A stretch of DNA of 12,245 nucleotides from an uncultured Bacteroidales bacterium (GCA_949123685.1 CASBHZ010000087.1:1-12245), one strand, 5' to 3'. Positions 1 through 8,885 are shown, counted from the stretch's first letter. Notes: generated by a model not told the origin, from the sequence alone. Numbers and translations: made by a program.

Positions 1-28
1 GCTAAAATTTTTCAAAGTACATCATGGA

Positions 29-84
29 ATGTCAACGGGAGGTGTAGAAATGGCTCAAGCCATTTCTACACCTCCCGTTGACAT
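29..84 (-). terminator. Perfect 26-bp hairpin after asd
   Basis: Positions 29-54 and 59-84 are exact reverse complements, separated by only TCAA (UUGA in the minus-strand RNA). The hairpin starts 16 nt past the asd stop codon. Its length and position fit a transcript-end structure for asd. There is no clean U-tract on either side, so intrinsic termination is inferred rather than shown. It could instead act as a 3' stability stem or a bidirectional terminator shared with an unseen gene to the left. Confidence 0.6.
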
Positions 85-100
85 ATTTGTGGAGACTTTG

Positions 101-1123
101 TCAGGCGTTGGTGAATCGCGGGTCGTTGGCGAGGAGCCATTGCGCGATCTGGACTGCGTTGAGGGCGGCACCTTTTTTGATTTGGTCGCCGACAACCCAG
201 AAACTTAAGCCGCAGTCGTCGCAGAGGTCTTTGCGAAGACGTCCTACGTAGACAGGGTCTTTATCTGCGATATGCAGGGGCATTGGATAGAACTTTTCTC
301 CATTCCTCTCTTCTGCAACCACAAGTCCCGGCGCATTCTCAAATGCTTGGCGCACTGATTCAAGGCTGAGGGGCGATTCCGTCTCTACCCAGATTGCCTC
401 ACTGTGGGCGCGAAGCACCGGAACCCTGACGCATGTAGCCGACACGCGGATGTCGGAATGCATTATCTTACGTGTCTCGTTAAACATCTTCATCTCTTCC
501 TTGGTGTAGTCGTTTTCCGTGAAGACGTCAACATGGGGGATCACGTTGAATGCCAGTTGATATTTGAATTTCTCAACCGTAGGATTCTCTCCGCGGCTGA
601 TCTGTGCGGTCTGCGTTTTCAGTTCTTCCATAGCTGCAGCTCCGGCTCCGCTGGCTGCCTGGTATGTTGCCACGCGGACACGGCGGATATGGCTGAGGTT
701 ATCGATCGGCTTCAATGCCACCACCATCTGGATTGTGGTGCAGTTGGGATTGCCAATGATGTTGCGCGGGCGGTTGAGTGCATCTTCTCCGTTAACTTCT
801 GGCACAACCAAAGGCACGTCTTCATCCATGCGGAATGCCGAACTGTTGTCGATCATCAGGGTGCCGTGACGAGTGATGACCTCTGCATATTCTTTCGATG
901 TTGAGGCACCGGCAGAAGTGAAAGCTATGTCTATACCGGAGAAGTCGGAATCGGGAGTAAGCTCTTCGATCACGTATTCCTTGCCACGGAATATGCGTGA
1001 ACTTCCGGCACTGCGTTTTGAGCCGAAGAGGCGCATATTGTCAATAGGGAAATTCTGCTCGTCAAGGACACGCAGAAATTCCTGACCTACGGCTCCGCTG
1101 GCTCCTACTATTGCGATGTTCAT
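101..1123 (-). CDS. asd: Aspartate-semialdehyde dehydrogenase
   Basis: This 340-aa protein is the cytosolic NADPH-dependent enzyme that reduces aspartyl-4-phosphate to aspartate semialdehyde, the branch point for lysine/diaminopimelate, threonine and methionine. The N-terminal nucleotide-binding loop is GASGAVG (residues 7-13). The catalytic cysteine is Cys128 in [17 protein letters not shown] (154-161) is the conserved substrate/phosphate region, and His240 in VLRAHSEA is the expected acid-base residue. Length is normal for the family and the ATG gives the canonical MNIAIVGA start. It is co-oriented with fabD, but 217 bp of heptamer repeats separate them. No TAnnTTTG box is obvious in that spacer, so read-through from fabD is possible. 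A 26-bp hairpin lies just past the stop. Confidence 0.96.
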   Translation of the reverse strand: MNIAIVGASGAVGQEFLRVLDEQNFPIDNMRLFGSKRSAGSSRIFRGKEYVIEELTPDSDFSGIDIAFTSAGASTSKEYAEVITRHGTLMIDNSSAFRMDEDVPLVVPEVNGEDALNRPRNIIGNPNCTTIQMVVALKPIDNLSHIRRVRVATYQAASGAGAAAMEELKTQTAQISRGENPTVEKFKYQLAFNVIPHVDVFTENDYTKEEMKMFNETRKIMHSDIRVSATCVRVPVLRAHSEAIWVETESPLSLESVRQAFENAPGLVVAEERNGEKFYPMPLHIADKDPVYVGRLRKDLCDDCGLSFWVVGDQIKKGAALNAVQIAQWLLANDPRFTNA

Positions 1124-1127
1124 GTTT

Positions 1128-1336
1128 TTAGGCGTTAGGTTTTAGGCTTTAGGCTTTAGGTTCGGATTTTGTGCTGTCTGAGATCTAAAGCCTGACACCT
1201 GGGATATTTAGGTTTTAGGCTTTAGGCTTTAGGTTAGTCTGACATCTAAAGCCTAACACCTGGGATATTTAGGTTTTAGGCTTTAGGCTTTAGGTTAGTC
1301 TGACATCTAAAGCCTAACACCTAAAGCCTAAAGCCT
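1128..1336. repeat. Heptamer array with 61-bp tandem units
   Basis: The whole fabD-asd spacer is built from 7-mers: TTAGGCT/TTAGGTT on the left of each unit, and the complementary CTAAAGC/CTAACAC on the right. The clearest tandem units are 1201-1261 and 1262-1322 (61 bp, nearly identical). A more diverged copy at about 1130-1200 carries an extra CGGATTTTGTG-like insertion. In each unit a run of heptamers (for example 1208-1235) is followed by AGTCTGACAT and then the inverted heptamers, so TTAGGCTTTAG can pair with CTAAAGCCTAA (11 bp). On the minus strand the array lies directly upstream of the asd start. Confidence 0.85.
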
Positions 1337-1340
1337 CAAA

Positions 1341-2219
1341 TTATTGTTTCCCGGAAGTTGCCACTCCGCGGTTGATTTTTTTCACGAGACCTTGAAGCAC
1401 TGCGCCGGGACCGAGCTCGATAAATTCGTCTGCACCGTCGGCGATCATTGCCTCGACATCATATGTCCAGCGCACGGGAGCTGTGAGCTGCTTGATGAGG
1501 TTGGCTTTTATCTCTTCGGGGTCGGTGTGAGGTTTGCCGTCTACGTTCTGATAAACGGGGCATACGGGAGTGCTGAACTGAGCTTCGGCAATTGCCTCTG
1601 CAAGTTCTTCCTGTGCGGGCTGCATGAGGGGGCTGTGGAAAGCACCGCCTACTTTAAGCTTCATGGCGCGTTTTGCACCGGCTGCAAGCATCTTCTCGCA
1701 AGCTGCGTCAATGCCTTCCATTGTGCCGGAGATCACTACCTGACCGGGGCAGTTATAGTTTGCAGGAGCCACTACATCGTCGATTTCTGCACAGAGGGCT
1801 TCAACTTTGTCATCGGGAAGAGCAAGCACCGCCGCCATTGTTGAGGGGCGCAGTTCGCATGCTTTCTGCATGGCGTGTGCGCGTTTTGACACGAGCTTGA
1901 GTCCTTCTTCGAAGCAGAGGGCACCTGCAGCTACGAGCGCAGAGAACTCACCGAGGCTGTGACCGGCTACCATGTCCGGCTTAAATTCATCGCCAAGGCT
2001 CTTGGCAAGGAGCACACTGTGAAGGAAGATTGCCGGTTGAGTGACCTTTGTCTGTTTCAGGTCATCTTCTGTTCCCTCGAACATCATGTCCGTAATGCGG
2101 AAACCTAAAATATCGTTAGCTTTTTCAAAGAGTTCTTTTGCTTCAGGATTATTGTCGTAAAGGTCTTTGCCCATTCCGACAAACTGGGCACCCTGGCCCG
2201 GGAATACATAAGCTTTCAT
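1341..2219 (-). CDS. fabD: Malonyl-CoA:ACP transacylase FabD
   Basis: This 292-aa protein transfers malonyl from CoA to acyl carrier protein, supplying the extender unit for type II fatty-acid synthesis in the cytosol. The family landmarks are present: FPGQGAQ at 6-12 with the oxyanion Gln9, the nucleophile Ser88 in GHSLGEFSAL, Arg113 (SKRAHAM) for the malonyl carboxylate, and His195 in GGAFHSPLM as catalytic base. The C-terminal ELGPGAVLQGL (268-278) is also typical. The ATG start gives the usual MKAYVFPGQG opening. It is divergent from the ZIP gene across an AT-rich region. A TAATTTTG box about 100 bp upstream and a leader stem-loop may control it. Unlike many bacteria, no other fab genes flank it here. 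Confidence 0.96.
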   Translation of the reverse strand: MKAYVFPGQGAQFVGMGKDLYDNNPEAKELFEKANDILGFRITDMMFEGTEDDLKQTKVTQPAIFLHSVLLAKSLGDEFKPDMVAGHSLGEFSALVAAGALCFEEGLKLVSKRAHAMQKACELRPSTMAAVLALPDDKVEALCAEIDDVVAPANYNCPGQVVISGTMEGIDAACEKMLAAGAKRAMKLKVGGAFHSPLMQPAQEELAEAIAEAQFSTPVCPVYQNVDGKPHTDPEEIKANLIKQLTAPVRWTYDVEAMIADGADEFIELGPGAVLQGLVKKINRGVATSGKQ

Positions 2220-2252
2220 TATCTTAATCGTTATTATTAATATTCTTTCTTT

Positions 2253-2295
2253 AAGCGAATATGAACTTTTAAGGATATTGATCCTTAAATCGCTT
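2253..2295 (-). promoter_or_regulatory. Nested stem-loop in fabD leader
   Basis: An inner stem pairs 2268-2276 with 2281-2289 (TTTAAGGAT / ATCCTTAAA, 9 bp, 4-nt loop). An outer stem pairs AAGCGA (2253-2258) with TCGCTT (2290-2295), leaving a 9-nt one-sided bulge. It lies about 35-75 nt upstream of the fabD ATG, downstream of the candidate -7 box. It could be a leader RNA element or an operator dyad. No ligand or regulator can be assigned from sequence. Confidence 0.35.
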
Positions 2296-2315
2296 CAATT
2301 AACTTTAATCTGCTG

Positions 2316-2323
2316 CAAAATTA
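2316..2323 (-). promoter_or_regulatory. Candidate fabD -7 box TAATTTTG
   Basis: The minus strand reads TAATTTTG, an exact match to the Bacteroidales primary-sigma -7 consensus TAnnTTTG. It would place the transcript start about 90 nt ahead of the fabD ATG. No TTTG is seen at the expected -33 spacing, so this is a one-element match. Confidence 0.4.
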
Positions 2324-2401
2324 GTGAATTATTCCCAATTAAGGAAATAATTCTTTAATTCATTTGTGAGCAGGCATAGTGGTCTATGTAGGTAATGATG
2401 A

Positions 2402-2409
2402 TAAATTTG
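2402..2409 (+). promoter_or_regulatory. Candidate ZIP-gene -7 box TAAATTTG
   Basis: TAAATTTG matches TAnnTTTG exactly and lies 23 nt before the ATG at 2433, predicting a short leader. It falls inside the N-terminal extension that a GTG start at 2379 would require, which supports the ATG as the true start. No well-spaced -33 TTTG is seen. Confidence 0.4.
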
Positions 2410-2432
2410 CGTTGTCCGGATGTTATATTGAT

Positions 2433-3212
2433 ATGAATGGACTGACAATTGGATTGCTGCTGCCGTTTTTGGGTACTGCGCTCGGGGCGGCTTGCGTGTT
2501 TCTCATGAAGCGCAGTATGCCCCGGATGCTTGAAAAGTCGCTTACGGGGTTCGCGGCGGGAGTGATGGTGGCTGCCTCGGTGTGGTCTTTGCTTATACCG
2601 TCAATGGAAATGACCGGAAAAGAGGGCTTTCTCAGTGTGATGCCGGCGATGATCGGTTTTGCAGTGGGAATATTGTTCCTGCTATTGCTTGATGTGGTGG
2701 TTCCCCACCAGCATATTGAAGGAAATGAGAGTGAAGGACCGAAGAGCGGTATTTCGAAGACCGCGAAATTGGTTTTTGCGATCACTCTTCATAATATTCC
2801 CGAGGGTATGGCTGTCGGAGCAGCGCTCGCTGGCGCTCTCGAAAATAATGCCTATCTGCCCATGGCGGCAGCGTTGGCTCTGTCGGTGGGTATTGCGATA
2901 CAGAATTTTCCCGAAGGGGCTATCGTTTCTATGCCGCTGCGCGTTGCCGGCAACAGCCGTGCCAAATCCTTTCTGATAGGAGGCTTGAGCGGTATTGTGG
3001 AGCCTATTGCGGCTGTTGTCACTATTCTCCTTGCTTCAGTGGTGATTCCGGTGTTGCCTTATCTGTTGGCTTTTGCAGCGGGAGCCATGATGTATGTCGT
3101 GGTGGAGGAGTTGATACCGGAGACGCAGCATGGACGGCATTCTAATATAGGCACCATTGGTTTTGCTGCCGGTTTCCTGCTGATGATGATGCTTGATGTG
3201 GTTCTCGGATGA
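2433..3212 (+). CDS. ZIP-family divalent metal transporter
   Basis: A predicted inner-membrane transporter of the ZIP (Zn/Fe permease) family, about 259 aa from the ATG at 2433. The protein is almost entirely hydrophobic helices. It carries the family's metal-site helices: HNIPEGMAVG (residues 120-129) and QNFPEGAIVSMPLR (157-170), and later EELIPE (225-230). A short loop VPHQH (90-94) is the His-containing cytoplasmic segment. The MNGLTIGLLLPFLGTALG opening matches typical ZIP starts. An in-frame GTG at 2379 would add 18 polar residues and overlap a promoter-like box, so it was not used. The likely substrate is zinc with other divalent cations, but sequence does not decide specificity. No Zur-like operator was recognised. 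It converges on the MgtC-type gene. Confidence 0.9.
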   Translation: MNGLTIGLLLPFLGTALGAACVFLMKRSMPRMLEKSLTGFAAGVMVAASVWSLLIPSMEMTGKEGFLSVMPAMIGFAVGILFLLLLDVVVPHQHIEGNESEGPKSGISKTAKLVFAITLHNIPEGMAVGAALAGALENNAYLPMAAALALSVGIAIQNFPEGAIVSMPLRVAGNSRAKSFLIGGLSGIVEPIAAVVTILLASVVIPVLPYLLAFAAGAMMYVVVEELIPETQHGRHSNIGTIGFAAGFLLMMMLDVVLG

Positions 3213-3226
3213 CGATGGCAATTATT

Positions 3227-3297
3227 CTCCAACCACTTTCAACCACTTTTAATTTTCACAAAGTTACATGAGTGCTTGTGGTTGAAAGTGGTTGGAG
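3227..3297. repeat. 20-bp inverted repeat (AACCAC family), between convergent genes
   Basis: Positions 3227-3246 and 3278-3297 are perfect 20-bp reverse complements around a 31-nt loop. The arms contain CAACCACTTTCAACCAC. It sits between the 3' ends of the ZIP gene and the MgtC-type gene, so it may serve as a bidirectional terminator, although the loop is long and U-tracts are weak. The same word family recurs as an imperfect inverted repeat at 11561-11661, which points to a dispersed intergenic element. Confidence 0.7.
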
Positions 3298-3321
3298 GTA
3301 TTGTTTAAATCAAGAGTGTCG

Positions 3322-4044
3322 TTATATGTCGATTTGGCTGGAAAGGGAGAGCTTGAGGGTGTTGCCAACTTCCCCGATATTCTGGAGCATAGGGAGAAGG
3401 TCGGCATATACGTGGGAGAGCACTACAAAATCAAGGTTGGTGCGGTTGTGCTCGTAATCATATTCAATATAGAATGTGGAGAGGTGAACCTTGTGTTTGC
3501 TGAAAACTTCCCGATAAGGGGTTATGTCGCTGACGATGCCGTTGACCGTGAGGTTCAAGACTTTTGATTCCTGTCCGAGTTTGCGGCGTTTCTCGTATTG
3601 TTCGAACGTGACGAGGGTAAGCAGTATCAGCAATGTGGCGCCAATGGAGCAGAGATACATTCCTATGCCGACAGCCATCCCTATGATTGCTGTCATCCAG
3701 ATGCCTGCGGCAGTGGTGAGTCCGCGCACGGCACCTTTCATGTGTATCATTGCCCCGCCGCCCAAGAATCCGATGCCGGTGATTACCTGCGCCGCGATGC
3801 GCCCGGGGTCTCCGTTCTTTAATCCGAGATACACCTGGGGCACGTAGATGGAAAGCAGCATGGCAAGGCATGCGCCCATCGATATGAGGGCAAATGTGCG
3901 GATTCCGGCTATTTGCCCTTTGCGTTTCCTTTCGGCACCGACAACCATCCCTAAGACCATGCTAAGGATGAGGCGGAACATGCAATTCACCATGTTCACC
4001 TCAAGTGAGTTGATACTGTCGATTATGTAGATTATATGATCCAT
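3322..4044 (-). CDS. MgtC/SapB family membrane protein
   Basis: A 240-aa inner-membrane protein of the MgtC/SapB family. The N-terminal hydrophobic half has the signature RLILSMVLGMVVGAERKRKGQ (about 24-44), then GIRTFALISMGACLAM (47-62), and ITGIGFLGGGAMI and RGLTTAAGIWMTAIIGMAVG, matching conserved MgtC helices. The C-terminal 80 residues are soluble and ACT-like in layout. Classical MgtC supports survival in low Mg2+ and modulates ATP synthase, but most relatives are uncharacterised, so no specific role is claimed. The first ATG leaves a hydrophobic-polar extension; Met18 (start 3993) is an alternative. It begins 9 bp after the helicase stop, so the two are probably cotranscribed. Confidence 0.85.
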   Translation of the reverse strand: MDHIIYIIDSINSLEVNMVNCMFRLILSMVLGMVVGAERKRKGQIAGIRTFALISMGACLAMLLSIYVPQVYLGLKNGDPGRIAAQVITGIGFLGGGAMIHMKGAVRGLTTAAGIWMTAIIGMAVGIGMYLCSIGATLLILLTLVTFEQYEKRRKLGQESKVLNLTVNGIVSDITPYREVFSKHKVHLSTFYIEYDYEHNRTNLDFVVLSHVYADLLPMLQNIGEVGNTLKLSLSSQIDI

Positions 4045-4053
4045 GAATCAGCG

Positions 4054-5448
4054 TTATTTTACGGGTATGGAGGGGTTTATGAAAAAAACTTTTTCCGTGG
4101 CTCTGGTCACGGCTGTGTAGAGCCAGCGATAGAAATCGGAACTCAATGCGTCGGGAGGAATGGAGCCCATGTCGATATAGACATGCTTCCATTGTCCTCC
4201 CTGAGCCTTATGGCAGGTGACGCAGTAGGCATATTTTGCCTGTAGTGAGTTGTAATAAGGATCTTCCATAACCCCCTTTATCTTGTGGGATAGCGCACCG
4301 TCATAGCTGTCGAGGACCCGGTTGTAGAACCTTTCCATCTCCGGTCGTGGTATGGAGGGACCGTCGCATACGAGACTGCGGAGCATGAGTTTGGCTCCTA
4401 TTACGGAATCGTCGGATAGCCTGAGTTCCACTTCACTGAAATAACGTCCGTAAGCTTTTTCTGTCTTTCCGACCCATGTCACCTCGGCGGTGTCTCCGTT
4501 GGCTATGAAGCTGCGCATGCTGTTGTGTTTCCCCCAGTAATAGTCATTCTTCGAGATTATTATGCGGTCGCCTCTTTCAAGGGGCTCTTCAGCATACATC
4601 ACGAGGTTGCGGATTGCCCTGTTGAAGTTGTTCGCCCTTTTGTTTGAGCGGGTCACGATCAGTGTTTCCTCAGTTCCGACGTTGCTCCAGGAGTCTGACA
4701 GTTTGTCGGCGAGGTCTTGCGACGATATGACTTCCACCTCCTGATATCCGTTAGCGTATAGCTCCGTGGGAGCGTTTTTTTCGGGATGGGTAAGGAGATA
4801 CCGGATGTAGGTGGCATTCCTTATGATGCCGCTTTCCGCCGCCTGCCTCACGGGTATGTCGAGAGTGAAACCGACAGGGTCAAGACCTGACTCGCGAAGC
4901 CTGCCATGGTTCATCGCGGTGCTGGAAGTTTGTCCCACTGGCGGTAGCTGTGCTTCGTCGCCTACCAGCATCAGCTTGCATCCCGGAGCGGAATATACAT
5001 GCCGTATTAGATGTGACAGCAAGGAGCTGTTTGAGTTATGAGAGTCGGAGATAAGCGAAGCCTCGTCAACGATGAAGAGGGTGTCTCGTTGTTCGTTCGG
5101 GGCGATGAAAAAGTTTGTGTTTGACGGATCTGTGGAATCTCCGCGATATATCCGTTTATGGATAGTGGATGCCGGGTGTCCGGAAAAAACTTGTGCCACT
5201 TTTGCTGCGCGTCCTGTCGGGGCAAGGAGCACGACCGGGCGATGCAGCTCATCGAGAGCCTTTATGAAAGCTCCGACTATCGAAGTCTTGCCGGTGCCGG
5301 CATATCCGTTCAGCACGAAAACATGACGGGAGTTTTGGGAAAACAGGAACGACTCCAGTGCCTCCAGAAGCATTTTCTGGCCGACGATAGGTTCGAACGG
5401 TAGCTTCTCCAAAGCGATGCTCGTTATCATGTTCTTCCAAGGCTCCAT
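4054..5448 (-). CDS. RecD/Dda-like superfamily-1 DNA helicase
   Basis: A 464-aa ATP-dependent helicase of the RecD2/Dda/Pif1-like SF1B group. Motifs in order: Walker A GYAGTGKT (48-55, Lys54), motif Ia LLAPTGRAA (74-82), Walker B VDEAS (127-131), motif III LVGDEAQLPPVG (161-172), motif V-like TCHKAQGGQW (411-420) and motif VI LYTAVTRA (443-450, arginine finger Arg449). The C-terminal UvrD_C_2-type fold lies at about 405-455. It lacks the long N-terminal domain of RecD2 and has no RecB/RecC neighbour, so it is a stand-alone helicase probably acting in repair or replication-fork processing. The ATG at 5448 is the only sensible start. The MgtC-type gene follows 9 bp downstream; eno is divergent. 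Confidence 0.88.
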   Translation of the reverse strand: MEPWKNMITSIALEKLPFEPIVGQKMLLEALESFLFSQNSRHVFVLNGYAGTGKTSIVGAFIKALDELHRPVVLLAPTGRAAKVAQVFSGHPASTIHKRIYRGDSTDPSNTNFFIAPNEQRDTLFIVDEASLISDSHNSNSSLLSHLIRHVYSAPGCKLMLVGDEAQLPPVGQTSSTAMNHGRLRESGLDPVGFTLDIPVRQAAESGIIRNATYIRYLLTHPEKNAPTELYANGYQEVEVISSQDLADKLSDSWSNVGTEETLIVTRSNKRANNFNRAIRNLVMYAEEPLERGDRIIISKNDYYWGKHNSMRSFIANGDTAEVTWVGKTEKAYGRYFSEVELRLSDDSVIGAKLMLRSLVCDGPSIPRPEMERFYNRVLDSYDGALSHKIKGVMEDPYYNSLQAKYAYCVTCHKAQGGQWKHVYIDMGSIPPDALSSDFYRWLYTAVTRATEKVFFINPSIPVK

Positions 5449-5529
5449 TATTTATATTTGTATTTATTATAGTGTGTAAAGTTACTTAAAATTGATTAAT
5501 TTGGTATCAATGTTTTGCAAAATAATTGT

Positions 5530-5537
5530 TAACTTTG
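5530..5537 (+). promoter_or_regulatory. Candidate eno -7 box TAACTTTG
   Basis: TAACTTTG is an exact match to TAnnTTTG, in the context GTTAACTTTGCAG. A TTTG at 5514-5517 is closer (12 nt) than the usual spacing of about 20 nt, so only the -7 element is well supported. It predicts a leader of about 115 nt before the eno ATG, which contains the paired and heptameric structure described separately. The same core, TAACTTTGCA, occurs upstream of the 87-aa membrane-protein gene. Confidence 0.55.
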
Positions 5538-5547
5538 CAGTTGATAA

Positions 5548-6962
<1,415 letters not shown>

Positions 6963-6991
6963 TCCCTGAACAGGTATATAATAGAATATAG

Positions 6992-7027
6992 AATAAGGAG
7001 TGTCAATTGACACTCCTTATTTTTTTC
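6992..7027 (+). terminator. eno intrinsic terminator
   Basis: Positions 6992-7021 are a perfect 30-nt palindrome (AATAAGGAGTGTCA mirrored around AATT/TTGA), immediately followed by a run of T residues to 7026. The stem begins 29 nt after the eno stop codon. Stem plus U-tract is a classic Rho-independent terminator. Confidence 0.92.
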
Positions 7028-7159
7028 ATCTTGGACATGATGCGCCACATGGTTATATTTTCAAATAATCCGACACTCTGATCCAATACGGTTGTTGTAT
7101 ATATTGGGATTTTGCTAAGTATGTATTTTCCTACATGACAAAATGAAGTAGGATATAGT

Positions 7160-8194
7160 TTATAAAGTTAGCATGTTATTTCTGATGTTTTCATTCAATT
7201 CTCTTAAGTTGTTAACCAACTCATCAAATGAAATTGATTCACCATAAATCATGTGTAGTCGCATATTCTCATAGTCGGCTTTCCATTGTTCAATGACAGA
7301 AGAAGGAGGAATGATATTGAGTGTTGTCGGATAAAGAGTATCATAGTCAAATCCACGCAAACCTATGAATGTACGTCGGTGTCCTACCACCTGGCGGTAA
7401 AGATCAGCATCGTTGATGGCTCGTTCTGCTATTGGAGTTTTCAACATCTGCCCGATGTCGTACATGTGCCTAGACATTCGCTCTACCCTGATTAAATCCT
7501 TTGGCTTGGCAAATTCTTCATGAAGCAGGAATACCTTTTCAAGAAAAGTGCGTTCGGGAAGCACTGCACGTACCATGAACTTCTGTTCCGAGAAAGGAGC
7601 TTTCGGATATACCTGATCTATCATTGAATCAAGAGCAATCTCACTTACCGGTTCGCTCATTGACCTGCCGCTGACTTCCACTTTTACTTTTGGCAGGACA
7701 TATTGATTGCTATCCAGGTCATCTATAGAAACGGATAATACAGAATCATAATTTATGTTTATGACTTCCGGGTCGGTGGTGGTTACAGGGGTAATGTCAA
7801 CATTCACCTTGAACTTTTCTTTCGATATGCCGTTTTGGTACAATCGCTCTGCCAAATCGTATTGCATGGTTTCACGGACAAAGGAACAAGCAGCGCGGCG
7901 CAACTTATCACTGATTTGCGTTTTGGATAATGTCCCGCTGAAACCAAGATATTCCCGGTCAATGGCAATGTCTATATCCTCTGAAAAGCGATCAATCAAA
8001 TGCCAGCACTTACTCAGCGATGTTCCGCCTTTGAAAGACAGATGATTGGCATACGGCAAACTGAACATGGCACGTAGAACTGCCGTCACCCACCAATCCT
8101 TTTCTATGACCTCACGTTGTCTTATATTCAACTCCGTGGAAACACGGTCAAGTATATCCACACGGTCTTCCGTTGATAAATCAATGAATTTCAT
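7160..8194 (-). CDS. abiEii: AbiEii-type nucleotidyltransferase toxin
   Basis: The 344-aa toxin component of a type IV AbiE toxin-antitoxin system (AbiEii/AbiGii family, DUF1814 nucleotidyltransferase fold). Early family motif EKDWWV lies at 31-36. The nucleotide-binding GGTSLSK is at 56-62 and the metal-binding RFSEDIDIAID at 69-79 (Asp73 and Asp75 expected catalytic). Characterised AbiE toxins are bacteriostatic GTP-preferring or tRNA-modifying NTases that act in phage abortive infection; the target here is unknown. The start at 8194 was chosen because it forms an ATGA overlap with the abiEi stop and matches family starts (MKFIDLS). An ATG at 8218 would add 8 residues. No truncation or motif loss is seen, so it looks intact. 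Confidence 0.9.
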   Translation of the reverse strand: MKFIDLSTEDRVDILDRVSTELNIRQREVIEKDWWVTAVLRAMFSLPYANHLSFKGGTSLSKCWHLIDRFSEDIDIAIDREYLGFSGTLSKTQISDKLRRAACSFVRETMQYDLAERLYQNGISKEKFKVNVDITPVTTTDPEVININYDSVLSVSIDDLDSNQYVLPKVKVEVSGRSMSEPVSEIALDSMIDQVYPKAPFSEQKFMVRAVLPERTFLEKVFLLHEEFAKPKDLIRVERMSRHMYDIGQMLKTPIAERAINDADLYRQVVGHRRTFIGLRGFDYDTLYPTTLNIIPPSSVIEQWKADYENMRLHMIYGESISFDELVNNLRELNENIRNNMLTL

Positions 8195-8796
8195 CGCTGC
8201 AATATCGTTCTTATCCATGTCGGAGCAAGCACTATATCGTGATTAAAATCCTGTTCCGAAACATGTTCTGTTATCATTTTTTTTATTATTTCCTTTTGGT
8301 TTTCTGTTATAGTTTCCTCGCCAATCTCACGCATGGCGAGAACTGCCAATTGCATCAGTTGGGATTGATAAGCGAAATTCCCTAAGTTGTTACTGTGCCG
8401 GAATGTGATACTTTTTCCCTCTCCAAACCTCATCTGCCGTGCAGAACCATCCGTAATGTAAATGATATTAGTTGGAACCTGCGTGGACAGCCCTAATTTG
8501 TTAAGCGCATAAGCTCCTGTGGGAATGACACGCGCATTGTCCCGTTGCGCTATTTTTAAGGCAATGGCATCTAAGGATGGTTCTCGTAGCGTACCATCCC
8601 ACTTGTCATATGTAGGTATATAGTAAATGCCTTTTGCAAAGCGACACAAATTCCCATTGCGGCACAATCGGCTTAATCCCGACCGTACAGCATCGGGTGT
8701 GCCACACGTTGTAAAGTCGTCAGGGATAAATATTGTCCCCTCCTTAGCATGTTCCACAATATCGTACATCGCCTTGTAAGAACTGTTTGCTCCCAT
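8191..8796 (-). CDS. abiEi: AbiEi-type antitoxin (DUF6088 family)
   Basis: A 201-aa protein upstream of abiEii with which it shares a 4-nt ATGA overlap, as in known AbiE operons. The N-terminal part (about 1-65) is a winged-helix-like region ending in LCRNGNLCRFAKGIYYIP, the conserved wing and entry to the C-terminal domain. The remainder is the family's alpha/beta antitoxin domain with PTGAYALNKLGLSTQVP. AbiEi proteins repress their own operon by binding inverted repeats and neutralise the toxin indirectly. An upstream TTG (8817) would add seven residues but overlaps the promoter-like box, so the ATG at 8796 is preferred. A candidate operator dyad lies just upstream. Confidence 0.85.
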   Translation of the reverse strand: MGANSSYKAMYDIVEHAKEGTIFIPDDFTTCGTPDAVRSGLSRLCRNGNLCRFAKGIYYIPTYDKWDGTLREPSLDAIALKIAQRDNARVIPTGAYALNKLGLSTQVPTNIIYITDGSARQMRFGEGKSITFRHSNNLGNFAYQSQLMQLAVLAMREIGEETITENQKEIIKKMITEHVSEQDFNHDIVLAPTWIRTILQR

Positions 8797-8812
8797 AATT
8801 GCATTTTTTTGC

Positions 8813-8835
8813 CACAAAATTAATGGTTTTTTGTG
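8813..8835 (-). promoter_or_regulatory. Candidate abiE promoter and operator dyad
   Basis: The minus strand reads TAATTTTG at 8822-8815, matching TAnnTTTG, 18 nt before the abiEi ATG. Overlapping it are 7-bp inverted arms CACAAAA (8813-8819) and TTTTGTG (8829-8835), 9 nt apart. Since AbiEi family antitoxins autoregulate through inverted repeats in the promoter, this dyad is a reasonable operator candidate. The arms are A/T-rich, so chance similarity is possible. Confidence 0.45.
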
Positions 8836-8885
8836 TTATTTCTATAGCTACACATGGAATTTATTTACTCTATCTTCTGATAAGT

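Noticed and set aside
404..904. Plus-strand ORF of 166 codons inside asd
   Set aside because: Antisense to a complete asd with all catalytic motifs; Cys/His-rich random-looking product. A similar antisense ORF inside fabD (1344-1844) was rejected for the same reason.
1201..1322. CRISPR array
   Set aside because: Only two clean 61-bp units in direct contact, with no unique spacers and internal 7-bp periodicity. This is a tandem repeat.
2379..2432. GTG-initiated N-terminal extension of the ZIP transporter
   Set aside because: It adds 18 polar residues not typical of ZIP starts and overlaps a TAnnTTTG promoter-like box. The ATG at 2433 gives a normal first helix.
7129..7153. TCCTAC...GTAGGA stem as an abiEii terminator
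   Set aside because: Only a 6-bp stem with a 13-nt loop, and the minus strand continues with A residues rather than U.
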